Shown piece by piece: positions 27,355-36,696 of a stretch of 64,000 bases of DNA; the stretch's first letter is position 1, and each line of letters begins with the position of its first letter. A program made the position numbers and the translations under genes. The DNA lies in contig NZ_RQFO01000017.1 of assembly GCF_004770045.1 (NCBI RefSeq), positions 124,001 through 188,000 of the forward strand, read 5' to 3'. Below the pieces are notes generated by a model. It saw only the letters and a list, made by a program, of their open reading frames with translations. It was not told where the DNA came from and did not search any database. This DNA is from Leptospira montravelensis. GTDB lineage: Bacteria; Spirochaetota; Leptospiria; Leptospirales; Leptospiraceae.

Positions 27355-27786
27355 ATGTTTGAAGCAACACATTTCATGAAAACTCAAGACCTATTGGAAC
27401 GTGGCCTCGGTGCTGCGACACAAAGGCGTAAAGTGATTACTGATAATATCGCCAATGCGGACGTTCCTAATTTCAAACGTTCGGAAGTGGTCTTTGAATC
27501 GATGTTGAAACGTGCTATCGAATCAGAAAAAATTGAAAAGGACAAAGCAGTTCCTACTAAAATCACAAACGACCGTCATATTGAATTTTTTAAACCTCTA
27601 GATTATCGGGATGCAAAACCCAAAACCAATTTGGACTATCTGACTACAATGCGACCCGATGGAAACAACGTAGACATTGAAAAAGAAGTGGTAGATGCAA
27701 ACCAAAACCAAATGAGTTACAGCCTTATGATTGATCGCTTAAACCAAAACAACCGCCTTCTCAACATTGTGATGAGAACCAACTAA
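27355..27786 (+). CDS. flgB: flagellar basal-body rod protein FlgB
   Basis: Proximal rod subunit of the periplasmic flagellum. The 143-residue protein has the rod-family N-terminal motif VITDNIANADVPNFKRSEVVFE and a C-terminal heptad-rich helix ending NNRLLNIVMRTN. Ribosome binding site GAGGAAGAG. It starts the flgB-flgC-fliE cluster; flgC follows after 10 bp. Confidence 0.95.
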   Translation: MFEATHFMKTQDLLERGLGAATQRRKVITDNIANADVPNFKRSEVVFESMLKRAIESEKIEKDKAVPTKITNDRHIEFFKPLDYRDAKPKTNLDYLTTMRPDGNNVDIEKEVVDANQNQMSYSLMIDRLNQNNRLLNIVMRTN

Positions 27787-27796
27787 GGAGTAAGTT

Positions 27797-28258
27797 ATGG
27801 GAATGTTTGATTCGATTAATATATCTGCCACTGGCCTTTCTGCCCAAAGACTCCGAATGGATGTTATTTCGAATAACATTGCAAACTCGACTACAACGAG
27901 AAATACAAATGGAGACGGCCCTTTTCGACGTGACCGTGTCATCTTAACGCCGATTAACCTAAGAACCAATTGGAAAAGCCCTGTGTATCCTTTTGGTGTG
28001 GCTCCCGGCGAAGGCAAAGGGGTAAAGGTAATGAAAATCGAAAAGGACATGAGCCCTTTACGACTCACTTATGACCCAACCCATCCAGATGCCATCCAAA
28101 CTGGCCCGAAAAAAGGCTACGTGGAACTTCCGAACATCAATATCGTCACGGAGATGACAGATATGATTTCGGCATCTCGTTCTTATGAGGCCAATGTCCA
28201 ACTCATCAATGGATCCAAAGCCATGATGAATAAGGCAATGGAGATCGGTCGGGCGTAA
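27797..28258 (+). CDS. flgC: flagellar basal-body rod protein FlgC
   Basis: Proximal rod subunit of 153 residues. N-terminal motif INISATGLSAQRLRMDVISNNIANSTT and the C-terminal rod motif PNINIVTEMTDMISASRSYEANVQ are diagnostic. Ribosome binding site AAGGAG. Located between flgB and fliE as in many bacteria. Confidence 0.96.
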   Translation: MGMFDSINISATGLSAQRLRMDVISNNIANSTTTRNTNGDGPFRRDRVILTPINLRTNWKSPVYPFGVAPGEGKGVKVMKIEKDMSPLRLTYDPTHPDAIQTGPKKGYVELPNINIVTEMTDMISASRSYEANVQLINGSKAMMNKAMEIGRA

Positions 28259-28359
28259 CCCCGGCCAAATACGTCGTTATTTTCCCTTTTTTTAATGTGA
28301 CATAATTTTTTTCTTTAGGTTTTTTAGATTTCGCCGATGGATAGAATGAGGAAAGACCC

Positions 28360-28725
28360 ATGTCCATTGATCGCATTGCAAACATCAGTTCCCAAACTTA
28401 CAAACCACATTCCCTACTCCCACAAGGTGACAAGGTAGGAATCTTTCGCTCGAACGAACGTCACTATGGTAAAACCAATGAAGCCAAATCTCCGGATGAA
28501 GTGGCTGGAACTTTTGGAGATGCTTTAAAGAAAGCCTTCGAACAGGTGAATGACCAACAAGTGGAAGCAGATGAACTCACACAGAAAATTGTTTTTGATC
28601 CAAACTCAGTGGAACTTCATGACGTGATGATTGCGGCAGAGAAGGCTCGGATCTCATTGACATTTGCAAAAACAATGTCGGATGGATTTGTTAGAGCTTA
28701 TAGAGAACTCACAACACTTAGATAA
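28360..28725 (+). CDS. fliE: flagellar hook-basal body complex protein FliE
   Basis: MS-ring/rod junction protein of 121 residues. The C-terminal half is typical: FGDALKKAFEQVNDQQ, then DPNSVELHDVMIAAEKARISL and ending VRAYRELTTLR. Ribosome binding site GAGGAAAG. A 101-bp gap separates it from flgC. The usual downstream neighbours fliF and fliG do not follow; fliF is at 39921. Confidence 0.93.
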   Translation: MSIDRIANISSQTYKPHSLLPQGDKVGIFRSNERHYGKTNEAKSPDEVAGTFGDALKKAFEQVNDQQVEADELTQKIVFDPNSVELHDVMIAAEKARISLTFAKTMSDGFVRAYRELTTLR

Positions 28726-28742
28726 AATTTAAATCACTAACT

Positions 28743-28790
28743 GAACCTGTATAGCCAAACAGATTCGTTCTCTTGGAAACATACAGGTTC
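28743..28790. terminator. inverted repeat between fliE and a convergent lipoprotein gene
   Basis: GAACCTGTAT (28743-28752) and ATACAGGTTC (28781-28790) are a perfect 10-bp inverted repeat with a 28-base loop. It sits between two convergent genes, so a bidirectional transcription end is likely, although no long T-run follows. Confidence 0.45.
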
Positions 28791-28800
28791 GTTCCATGGG

Positions 28801-29274
28801 TTATGGCGTAGGGCGACCAAACACGCGCTCTACGGCCTCATACCGAATTTCTATTTTGTCACTGGGAGAAACTCGAACCCCACGTTTCATCTGGACTCCA
28901 TCCACCCTTTCCTCATTCACATAAACCACCCAACCTTCTGACCAAGAGTTTCTTTTCCCATTCACTTCCATAATCTCTTCGGTTCGGTTGGTAGAAATAA
29001 AACGCATGGAAGGATCTTCTTTTTTGGATAATTCAGCCAAGATGAGAAGTAAATCTTTTGATTCTAATAACGCAGACGGAATCTTTTTTGTTTCTTCATA
29101 CTCATCAGATATAAAATGAATTTGGATTTGGGGTTCCTTGGAAGTTTTTGATTTCGTTGGATATGAACATTGGGAACTTAATAAAACCGGAATGGCTATG
29201 ATGTAAAATAAAACGAATCGTGAAAAAAATAAGGTCCTCCATCGTTTCCAGGGGTTGTATAAATTTTGATTCAT
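28801..29274 (-). CDS. putative lipoprotein with DUF4430-like C-terminal domain
   Basis: A 157-residue protein. A basic N-terminus precedes a hydrophobic stretch (FVLFYIIAIPVLLSSQC), with Cys36 as probable lipidation site. The C-terminal part, with GWVVYVNEERVDGVQ and then VSPSDKIEIRYE, matches the pattern of the DUF4430/transcobalamin-C-like domain. I chose ATG 29274; a start at 29334 would overlap the metallo-hydrolase gene by 32 bp. Function unknown. Confidence 0.6.
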   Translation of the reverse strand: MNQNLYNPWKRWRTLFFSRFVLFYIIAIPVLLSSQCSYPTKSKTSKEPQIQIHFISDEYEETKKIPSALLESKDLLLILAELSKKEDPSMRFISTNRTEEIMEVNGKRNSWSEGWVVYVNEERVDGVQMKRGVRVSPSDKIEIRYEAVERVFGRPTP

Positions 29275-29302
29275 AAGTTCATATTTCAATTGAAGTTGGA
29301 AT

Positions 29303-30235
29303 TTATACTTTTGGTTGTTTCTTTTCAAACGCATAGACTAACCCTTGCGCATTTAAATTTACATCTAGATGTAATAATTTCCAATCAGATTCTGACAGTG
29401 TAAGGGAATGTTTGTCTGCCAGTGTTTGGATCATGGCTTCCACTTTTGATTCTACAAAAGGGAGACGATCTTCTTTGGGGATGGTTTCTAAGTTGTTAAT
29501 GGCTTCCTGACAAAGGATGAGACCTTCTTTTAAATCGGTCGCATTCTCTTTTAAATTTCCGATCACACCAAAATGAGTGAGGTAAGCAACCTCCGCTCCT
29601 GTTTCTAAAATTCGTTCGAGTGATCGGATGGCTTCCACCGAATCAAAGTCAGTTGGCGTTGTTGTAGGAAAAATAAATCGTTTTCCATTTTCTAAATGGG
29701 GATAGGAAATTCCAAAGGAATCACCGGTATAAATACCATTCGATTTTTTATCATAAATACAGAAGTGGTGGTTGGCATGTCCCTTTGTGTAAATAAACTG
29801 AAAGGAATGGTCTTTCCAAACAAGCCATTCCCCATCTTCCATCACTCGAACTCTATCTTTTGGCACTGGTTTAATTTCACCATACAAAGAATCAAAGTTT
29901 TCTTTTCCATAAACGGATGTGGCACTTTTGATCAGTAAACTGGGATCTATCAAGTGTTTGGCGGTTTTGGGATGAGCCAGTAAAATCGCATTAGGACAGG
30001 CTTCGAGAAGTGCCCAGGCACCACCTGCATGATCCAAATGCACATGAGTCACAATGACATAGTCGAGGTTTTCTCTTTTGATTCCCTCCGACTCCATAGT
30101 TTTTAGAATCTTTGGGATGGCATGAGTGGTATTGGTTTCCACAACCACTCCGTGCCCTTCTTCTTCTAAAAGATAAGCCGATGCCACTTGTGGCATATTT
30201 GCATACTCGGTATCAATGGTGATCACTTTGCCCAT
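29303..30235 (-). CDS. metallo-beta-lactamase-fold hydrolase
   Basis: Cytoplasmic MBL-fold hydrolase of 310 residues. The metal site is VTHVHLDHAGG (residues ~62-72), with further ligands in KGHANHHF, YTGDSFG and YLTHFG. The C-terminal helical region (~200-300) may be a dimerisation or substrate-recognition part. General family membership is secure, substrate unknown. It is 61 bp downstream of glpD on the same strand and may be part of that operon. Confidence 0.82.
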   Translation of the reverse strand: MGKVITIDTEYANMPQVASAYLLEEEGHGVVVETNTTHAIPKILKTMESEGIKRENLDYVIVTHVHLDHAGGAWALLEACPNAILLAHPKTAKHLIDPSLLIKSATSVYGKENFDSLYGEIKPVPKDRVRVMEDGEWLVWKDHSFQFIYTKGHANHHFCIYDKKSNGIYTGDSFGISYPHLENGKRFIFPTTTPTDFDSVEAIRSLERILETGAEVAYLTHFGVIGNLKENATDLKEGLILCQEAINNLETIPKEDRLPFVESKVEAMIQTLADKHSLTLSESDWKLLHLDVNLNAQGLVYAFEKKQPKV

Positions 30236-30296
30236 AACATGATTGTATAAGGGTAAAGTGATCTTTGTCAGCTGAAAAATTAGGAAGAGGAAAAGA

Positions 30297-31901
30297 TCAA
30301 ACTGGTAATTTTAAAGTTTTGTAAATGACCTCTGTTTCTTTCTTTTTTGTGTCTTCTGACCAGTTCCATTCCGTAGCAGCCGTATCAATGATCACCTTCA
30401 TGATTTCATCCGAAAGAATTCCAAGTGTTCCAAGACCTGTCCTTCTCAAAAAAACATCTGAAAGCGATTTTGCCATTTCATAACGAATCACGTACACTAC
30501 TTCCGCTAAAATTTCACCATCCGCATTCAGAACGGCTGCCAGATTTTTTGTTTTCCTAGCCAGGTCCAAAATGATTTCATATTGTAAACCGTAGTGACGA
30601 ATCAAATAATCTATGGTATTTTCTGAGAAGTCAGAATTTTGTTTTTTTGCCTCTTGGATGAAAATTTCTACATTCGGGATTTGTGAAGCGTATAAGTGTT
30701 GTTTTGCGGAAATAGCTTCACCCGATTTTTTATCCAATTTTTTTTGGATTCGTTTGAAAATTGATTCTGCAAAATGTCTGCTTGTTGTGTACTTTCCACC
30801 GGCAGCCGTAATCAAACCTTGGATTCCATCACGGGCATGATCATAGAGTTCTGACCTTCTGGATGCAGAATAGGTATCATCGGAACTTTCCACCAAAGGC
30901 CGTAAACCCCCGTAAGCAAAAATAACATCATCCACTGTTAACTTCTCTTTGAGATGAGATGTTTCATTGATATAATCGATAAACTCGGTGATACTTTCTT
31001 TGGTGAGTTTCCAATCTTCGACATTTCCAAAATAAGATTTTTCAGTGGGCCCAATCATAGAGTGTCCACGCCAAGGAGCAAAACTGAAATGGCCTTTATC
31101 ACCCACATACAAAGTCATTAGGTTTGTTAATTTTTTGGTAATGATATAGATCCCTTCCGAACGTTTTTTCGGCATGGGTTGTTCTGTTTTATTCGATTTA
31201 GAAAGAATGTTATGTGTCCAAGGCCCCGACGCATTGATCGTTACCTTAGAACGAATTTGGTGTTTTTGATTTGTCAATACATCATGGACTAAAATTCCAA
31301 CAACGGATTTGTTTTCCCAAATTAAATTTTCCACCACTGCGTAGTTAGCAATTTTTGCACCATAAGAAACAGCAGATTTTAAAAAACTAAGGGTTAACCT
31401 TTCTGGACTCAAACAAATTGCATCATAAAAGTAAGCAGCATCTTCAAAATCACCTAAGTTTTTTTGGTTGAGTTCTTTTCGTTTGAGATACTTATGATTA
31501 GGAATTTGTTTGGATTCGTCCCAAGTCCACTTACTGTCAAAAGAAAGCAGATCATAAACAAAAAGTCCAATCCTTGCAATAAGACCTGGTTTTGGAAGTA
31601 CCATAGGATAAGGATAAACTAAATTCGGTGCGATGTTAGATAGTATCCTTCTTTCTTTTAAGGCCTCTCGGACTAAACCAATTTCAAACTGTTTGAGATA
31701 TCGTAGTCCACCGTGAATCAACTTCCCCGTAGCCGCAGAAGTGGCTCCACCGAAATCTTTTTTTTCGACTAAAGCCACCGTATAACCACGACTAGCCACT
31801 TCGTAAGCCAATGTGGCGCCGGTGATTCCACCACCGATGATTGTGACATCAAACTCTTCACCTTTATAAGTTTCAATAAAACGATCTAACTTTAAATTCA
31901 T
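30297..31901 (-). CDS. glpD: aerobic glycerol-3-phosphate dehydrogenase
   Basis: FAD-dependent, membrane-associated enzyme oxidising sn-glycerol 3-phosphate to dihydroxyacetone phosphate with electrons passed to quinone. N-terminal FAD motif DVTIIGGGITGATLAYEVA, followed by GGATSAATGKLIHGGLRYL and the family's C-terminal domain. Length 534 residues is normal. Its start overlaps the APH-like gene by four bases (ATGA). Third gene in the operon FGGY kinase - APH - glpD, whose promoter region carries the TetR operator at 34468. Confidence 0.92.
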   Translation of the reverse strand: MNLKLDRFIETYKGEEFDVTIIGGGITGATLAYEVASRGYTVALVEKKDFGGATSAATGKLIHGGLRYLKQFEIGLVREALKERRILSNIAPNLVYPYPMVLPKPGLIARIGLFVYDLLSFDSKWTWDESKQIPNHKYLKRKELNQKNLGDFEDAAYFYDAICLSPERLTLSFLKSAVSYGAKIANYAVVENLIWENKSVVGILVHDVLTNQKHQIRSKVTINASGPWTHNILSKSNKTEQPMPKKRSEGIYIITKKLTNLMTLYVGDKGHFSFAPWRGHSMIGPTEKSYFGNVEDWKLTKESITEFIDYINETSHLKEKLTVDDVIFAYGGLRPLVESSDDTYSASRRSELYDHARDGIQGLITAAGGKYTTSRHFAESIFKRIQKKLDKKSGEAISAKQHLYASQIPNVEIFIQEAKKQNSDFSENTIDYLIRHYGLQYEIILDLARKTKNLAAVLNADGEILAEVVYVIRYEMAKSLSDVFLRRTGLGTLGILSDEIMKVIIDTAATEWNWSEDTKKKETEVIYKTLKLPV

Positions 31902-32749
31902 ACTTTTCCACCATTAGCTAGCAAACGAATGGTTTGCGCCCTTAATCCTTCCCTTTCACTTGCGATATCCCAAAGTCCCATCCGTAGAATGAGTGAAGGA
32001 AGTCTCCAAGCGGAAATTTCTGCATCCATCATCCCACTTAATTTTTTATAGGATTTTAAATACCCACCGAGAATGAACTTTCTGATGATTGTATAAAAAA
32101 TAATTTTTAATTTTGGTGTTCCTGGCCAAAGTTCTCCATCGGTAAACAAAAGATAGGTGAAGGCAACATCCGCAGCAGGACTTCCTTTGGCCGCAGTCAT
32201 CCAATCAATTATAATTTCATCTTTTCCTTCTACGATTACATTTTCTGGATGGAAATCCAAATGCAAAATGGAATTTCCATTGGGAAGAGTTGCGATATAC
32301 GATTTGGCCTTTTCTTTTTCAGTCGCACTCAAAAATGAAAGTGGTGCAGATTCCAAACAATGGTTTAAGATTTCTTTTATGTCTTGAAATTTATCTGATT
32401 TTAGCTGATGAATTCCGTAATGTAACTTCGCAAGTTTTCCAGCGATTCGAAAGAGCTCCAATGGATTTTTGTCTGGAAGTTTTGTAAGTGAAATTCCATT
32501 TAACCTGTCAATTACGATTCCAAACCGGTTCTCAACTTTGGCTTTTCCATAACAACGCATTTTCGTTGCACCTTGCTGATTGGCTTCGATGGTGTTTTTA
32601 ACTTCTAAATCGATTTCTGATTCCTTTGCCTCAGGAAAAAAAAGTTTTAGAATTTGATTCTCTGGCAAGGCAAATAGATCCGCTGACCTGCCAATTGCAA
32701 AAGGTTTCCCCAAACTTGTTTTACTGTATTCTTTGTTTTGTTGATCCAT
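31898..32749 (-). CDS. APH/choline-kinase-like phosphotransferase
   Basis: Small-molecule kinase of the aminoglycoside phosphotransferase/choline-ethanolamine kinase superfamily, 283 residues. Catalytic loop HLDFHPENVIV (the H-x-D-x4-N form) and the metal-binding IIDW in the following strand are intact. It lies between an FGGY kinase gene and glpD and is coupled to glpD by ATGA. Given a FLVCR-like transporter across the divergent promoter, choline, ethanolamine or a related alcohol is a reasonable substrate guess, but the family is broad and includes homoserine, fructosamine and macrolide kinases. Confidence 0.8.
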   Translation of the reverse strand: MDQQNKEYSKTSLGKPFAIGRSADLFALPENQILKLFFPEAKESEIDLEVKNTIEANQQGATKMRCYGKAKVENRFGIVIDRLNGISLTKLPDKNPLELFRIAGKLAKLHYGIHQLKSDKFQDIKEILNHCLESAPLSFLSATEKEKAKSYIATLPNGNSILHLDFHPENVIVEGKDEIIIDWMTAAKGSPAADVAFTYLLFTDGELWPGTPKLKIIFYTIIRKFILGGYLKSYKKLSGMMDAEISAWRLPSLILRMGLWDIASEREGLRAQTIRLLANGGKV

Positions 32750-32764
32750 TTTCTTTTCCCGAAC

Positions 32765-34363
32765 TTATGTATTTAAATTTGCAAAATTGTTTTGGTTGGC
32801 TTTATAAAGATTTTTAAAGACCTTAAAGTTTTTATCATAAATTTCTTTATGCTTCAAATTAGGGGTCCATCTGTCCTGGATGGGAATCATTGATTTGATA
32901 TCTTCAAATTTTTGAATTTTTCCAATTCCAAAAGCTACAATGGCAGCCGCTCCCATCGCGCCAACGTTTTCGGGATGAACCACTCTTTCAATGGTTTTTC
33001 CCGTGATGTCAGCTAACAACTGACAGATAAAGGCAGACCTTGCCACACCACCCACAAACCGAATGGTATCTGATGTAGGGATCTTTTTATCAGAAAGTTC
33101 TAAAATCCAACGTTTATGAAAAAGGATTCCTTCCACTACTGCACGGATGAGTGTTCTTTTTCCTGTATGTAAGCTGATGTTAAAAAATATCCCTCTTGCT
33201 TTTGGGTCTTCAAAAGGACAACGGTTGCCATGAAGCCAAGGTGTAAAAATCACTCCCTGCGAACCAGGTTCCGTATCTTTAATGGAATCAAACATAAACT
33301 CGAACAAACTTTCATACACGGCATCAGGACCATCAGTGATTTTCTTTTTTTCTAAGTACAAATCGATTTCATCTAAGGCCAAGTGGTCTCTCACCCATTG
33401 TAAACATTTCCCTGATGTTTCTTGTTCCCCAAAATAATTATAATATCCTTCTCTTGCTCCAACGATGGATGCAATCCTTGCTCCTATATCCACTGTTCTT
33501 TTTTTGGTTACAGTCCCGATCCAACCAGAAGTTCCTGCATAGATATGAGTATCACCTTCACTTACGGCTCCTGCCCCCACACCAATGAGTGAGGCATCTC
33601 CTCCACCACCAAACACGGATATGTTTTCGATTAAACCGAGATACTCCGCTGCTTCTTTTGTAAGTCCACCCACCCTTTCAGAAGAATTTACAATCTTTGG
33701 CAAATGATCCAAACGAACACCGAATAACTTACACAAAAGAGGACTCCAATTTCCTTTTCCTACCCTTGAGTTATATAAAAAAGTAGCAAAAGCAGAATCT
33801 CTTGTCATCACTGCTTCGTTTGTAGAGCGTGCGATTAAATATTCTTTTACGTCAAACCACCACTTTACTTTTGTAAATACTTCTGGTTCGTTTTTTTCTA
33901 CCCATTTGTATTTCCAAATTGGATCTTTGACACTGGCAGCAACTGCCCCTGTAATCCAAAGAGATAACAAAAGTTTAATGGCATTGATTCCTTCGATTTT
34001 AAAACCGTGGCTCACTCCCGCTTTCATTTCTAACGTCGCTCTTTGGTCCATATAACTCATAGCAGGGCGCACTGCTTGAAAGTTTGCATCTGTGAGCACC
34101 AATCCTTGCATTTGCGAACAAAAGGATATACCTTGGATGAACTCCGGTTTGATTTTGGACTCTGTCAAAATTTGTGTCGTGGTATCCTTCATGGAGGACC
34201 ACCAATCGTCTGGATTCTGTTCGGCACCCCCATTGTCTAGAAGTTGGATTGAATATTCCTTTGAGGCTGATTGCACAAGCTCCAGAGCCTCTGAAATCCG
34301 AAAGAGACAGGTTTTTACCCCCGTTGTGCCGATATCATAAGTCAGTATATATCCAGATTCCAT
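32765..34363 (-). CDS. FGGY-family carbohydrate/polyol kinase (xylulokinase-like)
   Basis: ATP-dependent sugar or polyol kinase of 532 residues. The N-terminal phosphate loop is YDIGTTGVKTCLF, followed by FCSQMQGLVL. The second domain has GGGGDASLIGVGAG, YAGTSGWIG and IRFVGGVARSAFICQLLADITG. The motif set is closer to xylulokinase-type than to classical GlpK. ATG 34363 has a GGAG ribosome binding site 5 bp upstream, so I prefer it to the longer start at 34390. It heads the operon with the APH-like kinase and glpD. Confidence 0.87.
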   Translation of the reverse strand: MESGYILTYDIGTTGVKTCLFRISEALELVQSASKEYSIQLLDNGGAEQNPDDWWSSMKDTTTQILTESKIKPEFIQGISFCSQMQGLVLTDANFQAVRPAMSYMDQRATLEMKAGVSHGFKIEGINAIKLLLSLWITGAVAASVKDPIWKYKWVEKNEPEVFTKVKWWFDVKEYLIARSTNEAVMTRDSAFATFLYNSRVGKGNWSPLLCKLFGVRLDHLPKIVNSSERVGGLTKEAAEYLGLIENISVFGGGGDASLIGVGAGAVSEGDTHIYAGTSGWIGTVTKKRTVDIGARIASIVGAREGYYNYFGEQETSGKCLQWVRDHLALDEIDLYLEKKKITDGPDAVYESLFEFMFDSIKDTEPGSQGVIFTPWLHGNRCPFEDPKARGIFFNISLHTGKRTLIRAVVEGILFHKRWILELSDKKIPTSDTIRFVGGVARSAFICQLLADITGKTIERVVHPENVGAMGAAAIVAFGIGKIQKFEDIKSMIPIQDRWTPNLKHKEIYDKNFKVFKNLYKANQNNFANLNT

Positions 34364-34467
34364 GTGATCTCCGTCCGTTCGCTTTTTCACTCACTCCTAC
34401 CACTTTTTCCCTTCTCCAGGGAACTATCCGAAAGGACTTTTCGTTTTTCTCCTGAAACTAGAAAAAA

Positions 34468-34483
34468 GTGAGTGATGACTCAC
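34468..34483. promoter_or_regulatory. putative TetR operator between the kinase operon and the MFS gene
   Basis: GTGAGT-GATG-ACTCAC is a perfect 6+6 inverted repeat. Its 15-base core TGAGTGATGACTCAC recurs exactly at 38151-38165 in front of the TetR gene. It lies in the shared 243-bp region between divergent genes starting at 34363 and 34607. A tandem TCACTCACTC run at 34387-34396 may be an extra half-site in the kinase leader. Confidence 0.72.
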
Positions 34484-34606
34484 AAAGATTCAGAATCATC
34501 GGCTCGGATGGCAAATCATTTTCCGTTGGGATTTCTCCATAAGAGAATTTATTCCGAACGTTTGTTTGGATGCCAAATCCGTAGATCGTAGAAAAAGGGA
34601 GTCCCC

Positions 34607-35812
34607 ATGAGCCAAAACACTCCAAAATTATATTCCTACCGCTGGGTTGTGTTATTTGCCTATATTGTCATCACTGCCACCATTTGTTTGCAATGGTTGA
34701 CCTTTGCTCCCATTGCCCGTGATGCCAAAGAGTTTTACCAGGTAAGCCCCTTACAAATCGATTTACTCTCGCTCGTATTTCTTGGCGTTTTTGTCATCAT
34801 TGCCATTCCGGCTTCTTATGTAATTGATACGTATGGGATCAAAAAAGGGGTTGGGTTTGGTGCCATACTAACAGGAGTTTGCGGGTTACTCAAAGGAATT
34901 TATGCAGCCGACTATTCCATTGTTTTAATCTGCCAAATCGGTTTGGCCGTAGCCCAACCTTTTTTACTAAACGCAGTCACAAAGATTAGTGTATTGTGGT
35001 TTCCTATCCAAGAAAGAGCCACAGCGGTTGCTCTGGGAACTCTCGCCCAATTTCTAGGAATCATTCTTGTGATGATCCTCACACCCATCTTACTCCAATC
35101 AGGAAATTCCATACCTGGAGTCATGATGATTTACGGTTTTGTATCTGTAGGTTCTGCCTTTCTTTTTCTTTTACTCATCAAAGAAAAACCGCCAACTTCT
35201 CCGAGCACTCATGGAGAAGACCATGAACTCCCATTTTTGGAAGGACTTCGTTTTTTATGGAAACAAAAGGATATGAGAAAAATCCTATTTTTGTTTCTTA
35301 TTGGTCTCGGAGTCTTCAATGCGGTGAGCACTTGTATCGATCAAATTTGTGAAATCAAAGGACTGAATATCGACGAATCAGGACTTGTTGGTGGAGTGAT
35401 GCTGATTTCAGGAATCATTGGTGGGGTCATCATACCGCCGTTATCCGATAAATTACAAAAAAGAAAATCATTCCTCATTATTGCAATGGCTGGATTTCTT
35501 GTAGGACTTTGTTTATTCACCTTATTCCAAGGATTTATTTTCTTACTCACAGGTTCCGTAATCATTGGATTTTTTCTCCTCGGTATTGGAGCACCCATCG
35601 GATTTCAATACTGTGCAGAAATTACTTCACCAGCACCAGAATCCACTTCCCAAGGTTTGTTACTCCTTGTGGGACAAGTGTCAGGGATCCTATTTATCTT
35701 AGGATTGAACTTTTTTGGAATGATATCGTTTCTCTATATCCTACTCATTTTATCACTGATTAATTTTGTGATGGTGTTTTGGTTAAAAGAATCACCGTTT
35801 ATGGAAAGTTAA
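34607..35812 (+). CDS. MFS transporter resembling FLVCR choline/ethanolamine carriers
   Basis: Twelve-TM major facilitator protein of 401 residues. The N-terminal half follows the FLVCR1/2 pattern: SYRWVVLFAYI, QW in TM1 (W30), EFYQVSPLQIDLLSLVF, IPASYVIDTYG and AVAQPFLL in TM4 (Q117). By my recollection of human FLVCR1, W125 and Q214 contact choline/ethanolamine and are 89 apart; here the equivalents are 87 apart. The family includes haem- and choline-type carriers, so the substrate is inferred. Ribosome binding site AGGGAG. Divergent from the FGGY kinase operon across the operator at 34468. The last 25 bases recur at 36672. Confidence 0.8.
   Translation: MSQNTPKLYSYRWVVLFAYIVITATICLQWLTFAPIARDAKEFYQVSPLQIDLLSLVFLGVFVIIAIPASYVIDTYGIKKGVGFGAILTGVCGLLKGIYAADYSIVLICQIGLAVAQPFLLNAVTKISVLWFPIQERATAVALGTLAQFLGIILVMILTPILLQSGNSIPGVMMIYGFVSVGSAFLFLLLIKEKPPTSPSTHGEDHELPFLEGLRFLWKQKDMRKILFLFLIGLGVFNAVSTCIDQICEIKGLNIDESGLVGGVMLISGIIGGVIIPPLSDKLQKRKSFLIIAMAGFLVGLCLFTLFQGFIFLLTGSVIIGFFLLGIGAPIGFQYCAEITSPAPESTSQGLLLLVGQVSGILFILGLNFFGMISFLYILLILSLINFVMVFWLKESPFMES
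35788..35812 (+). repeat. direct repeat, left copy (3' end of MFS gene)
   Basis: Twenty-five bases around AATCACCGTTTATGG ending in the MFS stop codon; repeated at 36672-36696 with one mismatch. It bounds an 859-bp segment carrying the DUF7000 gene. Confidence 0.75.
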
Positions 35813-35931
35813 TTGAGAAAAAATTCGCACTGGGGGGTATCATTAAAAATTACCCCTGCGCAAGAAGGAAAAGTGAAAAATTCAAGAATCGCATAACTAG
35901 CACAAATATTCGCTTTGTTTGCCAATTCCTT

Positions 35932-36426
35932 TTATTTCAATTTACTACGTTTAATGTCCTCAATGATTTCCGCAGTCACCTGAACAAGACGATCTTCAAT
36001 TTGTTTCGACAGCCGATCCAAATCACTAAAATCGGGGGTTTCAATGAGAACAGTTTCTAAAATGGAATATTGTGGTTTGGTAGTTCTATTTTTGTTCCAC
36101 TTTGTGTTTTTAAAATACTCCCAATACCTTTCTTGGATGGGAATGGTCTGCCCCAAAAGCCAAACTTCAAATTGCATTTTTGGATGATTTAAGACAAGTC
36201 CCATCTTTAATTTTCTATCTTTCAAGAACTTGTTTCCGTAATAGAAATAGGTATAGTCCATATAGCCTTGAAAAAGACTTCCGAAGGAATAAATTTTAGA
36301 AAGATTTTTAGATAAAGTTGTGCCGAGTTTGGTTACGTATTTTACAAGCCTAGCGTATGCTTCTTGGATGTCTCCGATTTGGAGTTGTTTTTTGTATGCT
36401 TTTACATAATCATTCAAATCTTTCAC
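35932..36426 (-). CDS. DUF7000-like protein
   Basis: A 164-residue soluble protein beginning MKDLNDYVKAYKKQL, with IQEAYARLVKYV and a GYMDYTYFYY segment that fit the DUF7000 pattern, a family of unknown function common in accessory genome segments. Helical C-terminus with DRLSKQIEDRLVQVTAEII. It stands alone on the minus strand, inside the segment bounded by the 25-bp direct repeat, so it looks like a recently inserted single-gene unit. Confidence 0.65.
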   Translation of the reverse strand: MKDLNDYVKAYKKQLQIGDIQEAYARLVKYVTKLGTTLSKNLSKIYSFGSLFQGYMDYTYFYYGNKFLKDRKLKMGLVLNHPKMQFEVWLLGQTIPIQERYWEYFKNTKWNKNRTTKPQYSILETVLIETPDFSDLDRLSKQIEDRLVQVTAEIIEDIKRSKLK

Positions 36427-36671
36427 TTGGCAACCTTACCCTTCTTTTGCTATTTTGTTTGTTATCGTTATCTCATACAATCTTTCAAAAAACGTAAACA
36501 AACTATCATTGATTATGCAAAACTATATTGATTGATCAAATACTCTTCTAATTCCAAAAATTTTCTTAAAAATGGAATTTTCCCAGTTTGAAAATAATAA
36601 GTGTGCCTATCGTCGTGGGCGATACCGAGGAAATGGAATCCAAACCTACTAGCAGATTCGTAATCGGCAGG

Positions 36672-36696
36672 AGAATCACCGTTTATGGGAAGTTAA
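36672..36696 (+). repeat. direct repeat, right copy
   Basis: Differs from 35788-35812 by one base (GGGAAG against GGAAAG). The last bases overlap the stop codon of the minus-strand lipoprotein gene. Confidence 0.75.

Noticed and set aside
27005..27370. 121-codon minus-strand open frame upstream of flgB
   Set aside because: Composition is low-complexity and Phe/Ser/Arg-rich, there is no ribosome binding site, and it starts inside flgB.
35779..36060. Plus-strand 93-codon open frame after the MFS gene
   Set aside because: Overlaps the MFS end and the DUF7000 gene antisense and shows no protein-like pattern.
35788..36696. Integron cassette with attC-like site
   Set aside because: The GTTAACG at the repeat end does not fit the GTTRRRY core, and no attC-sized palindrome or integrase is present.
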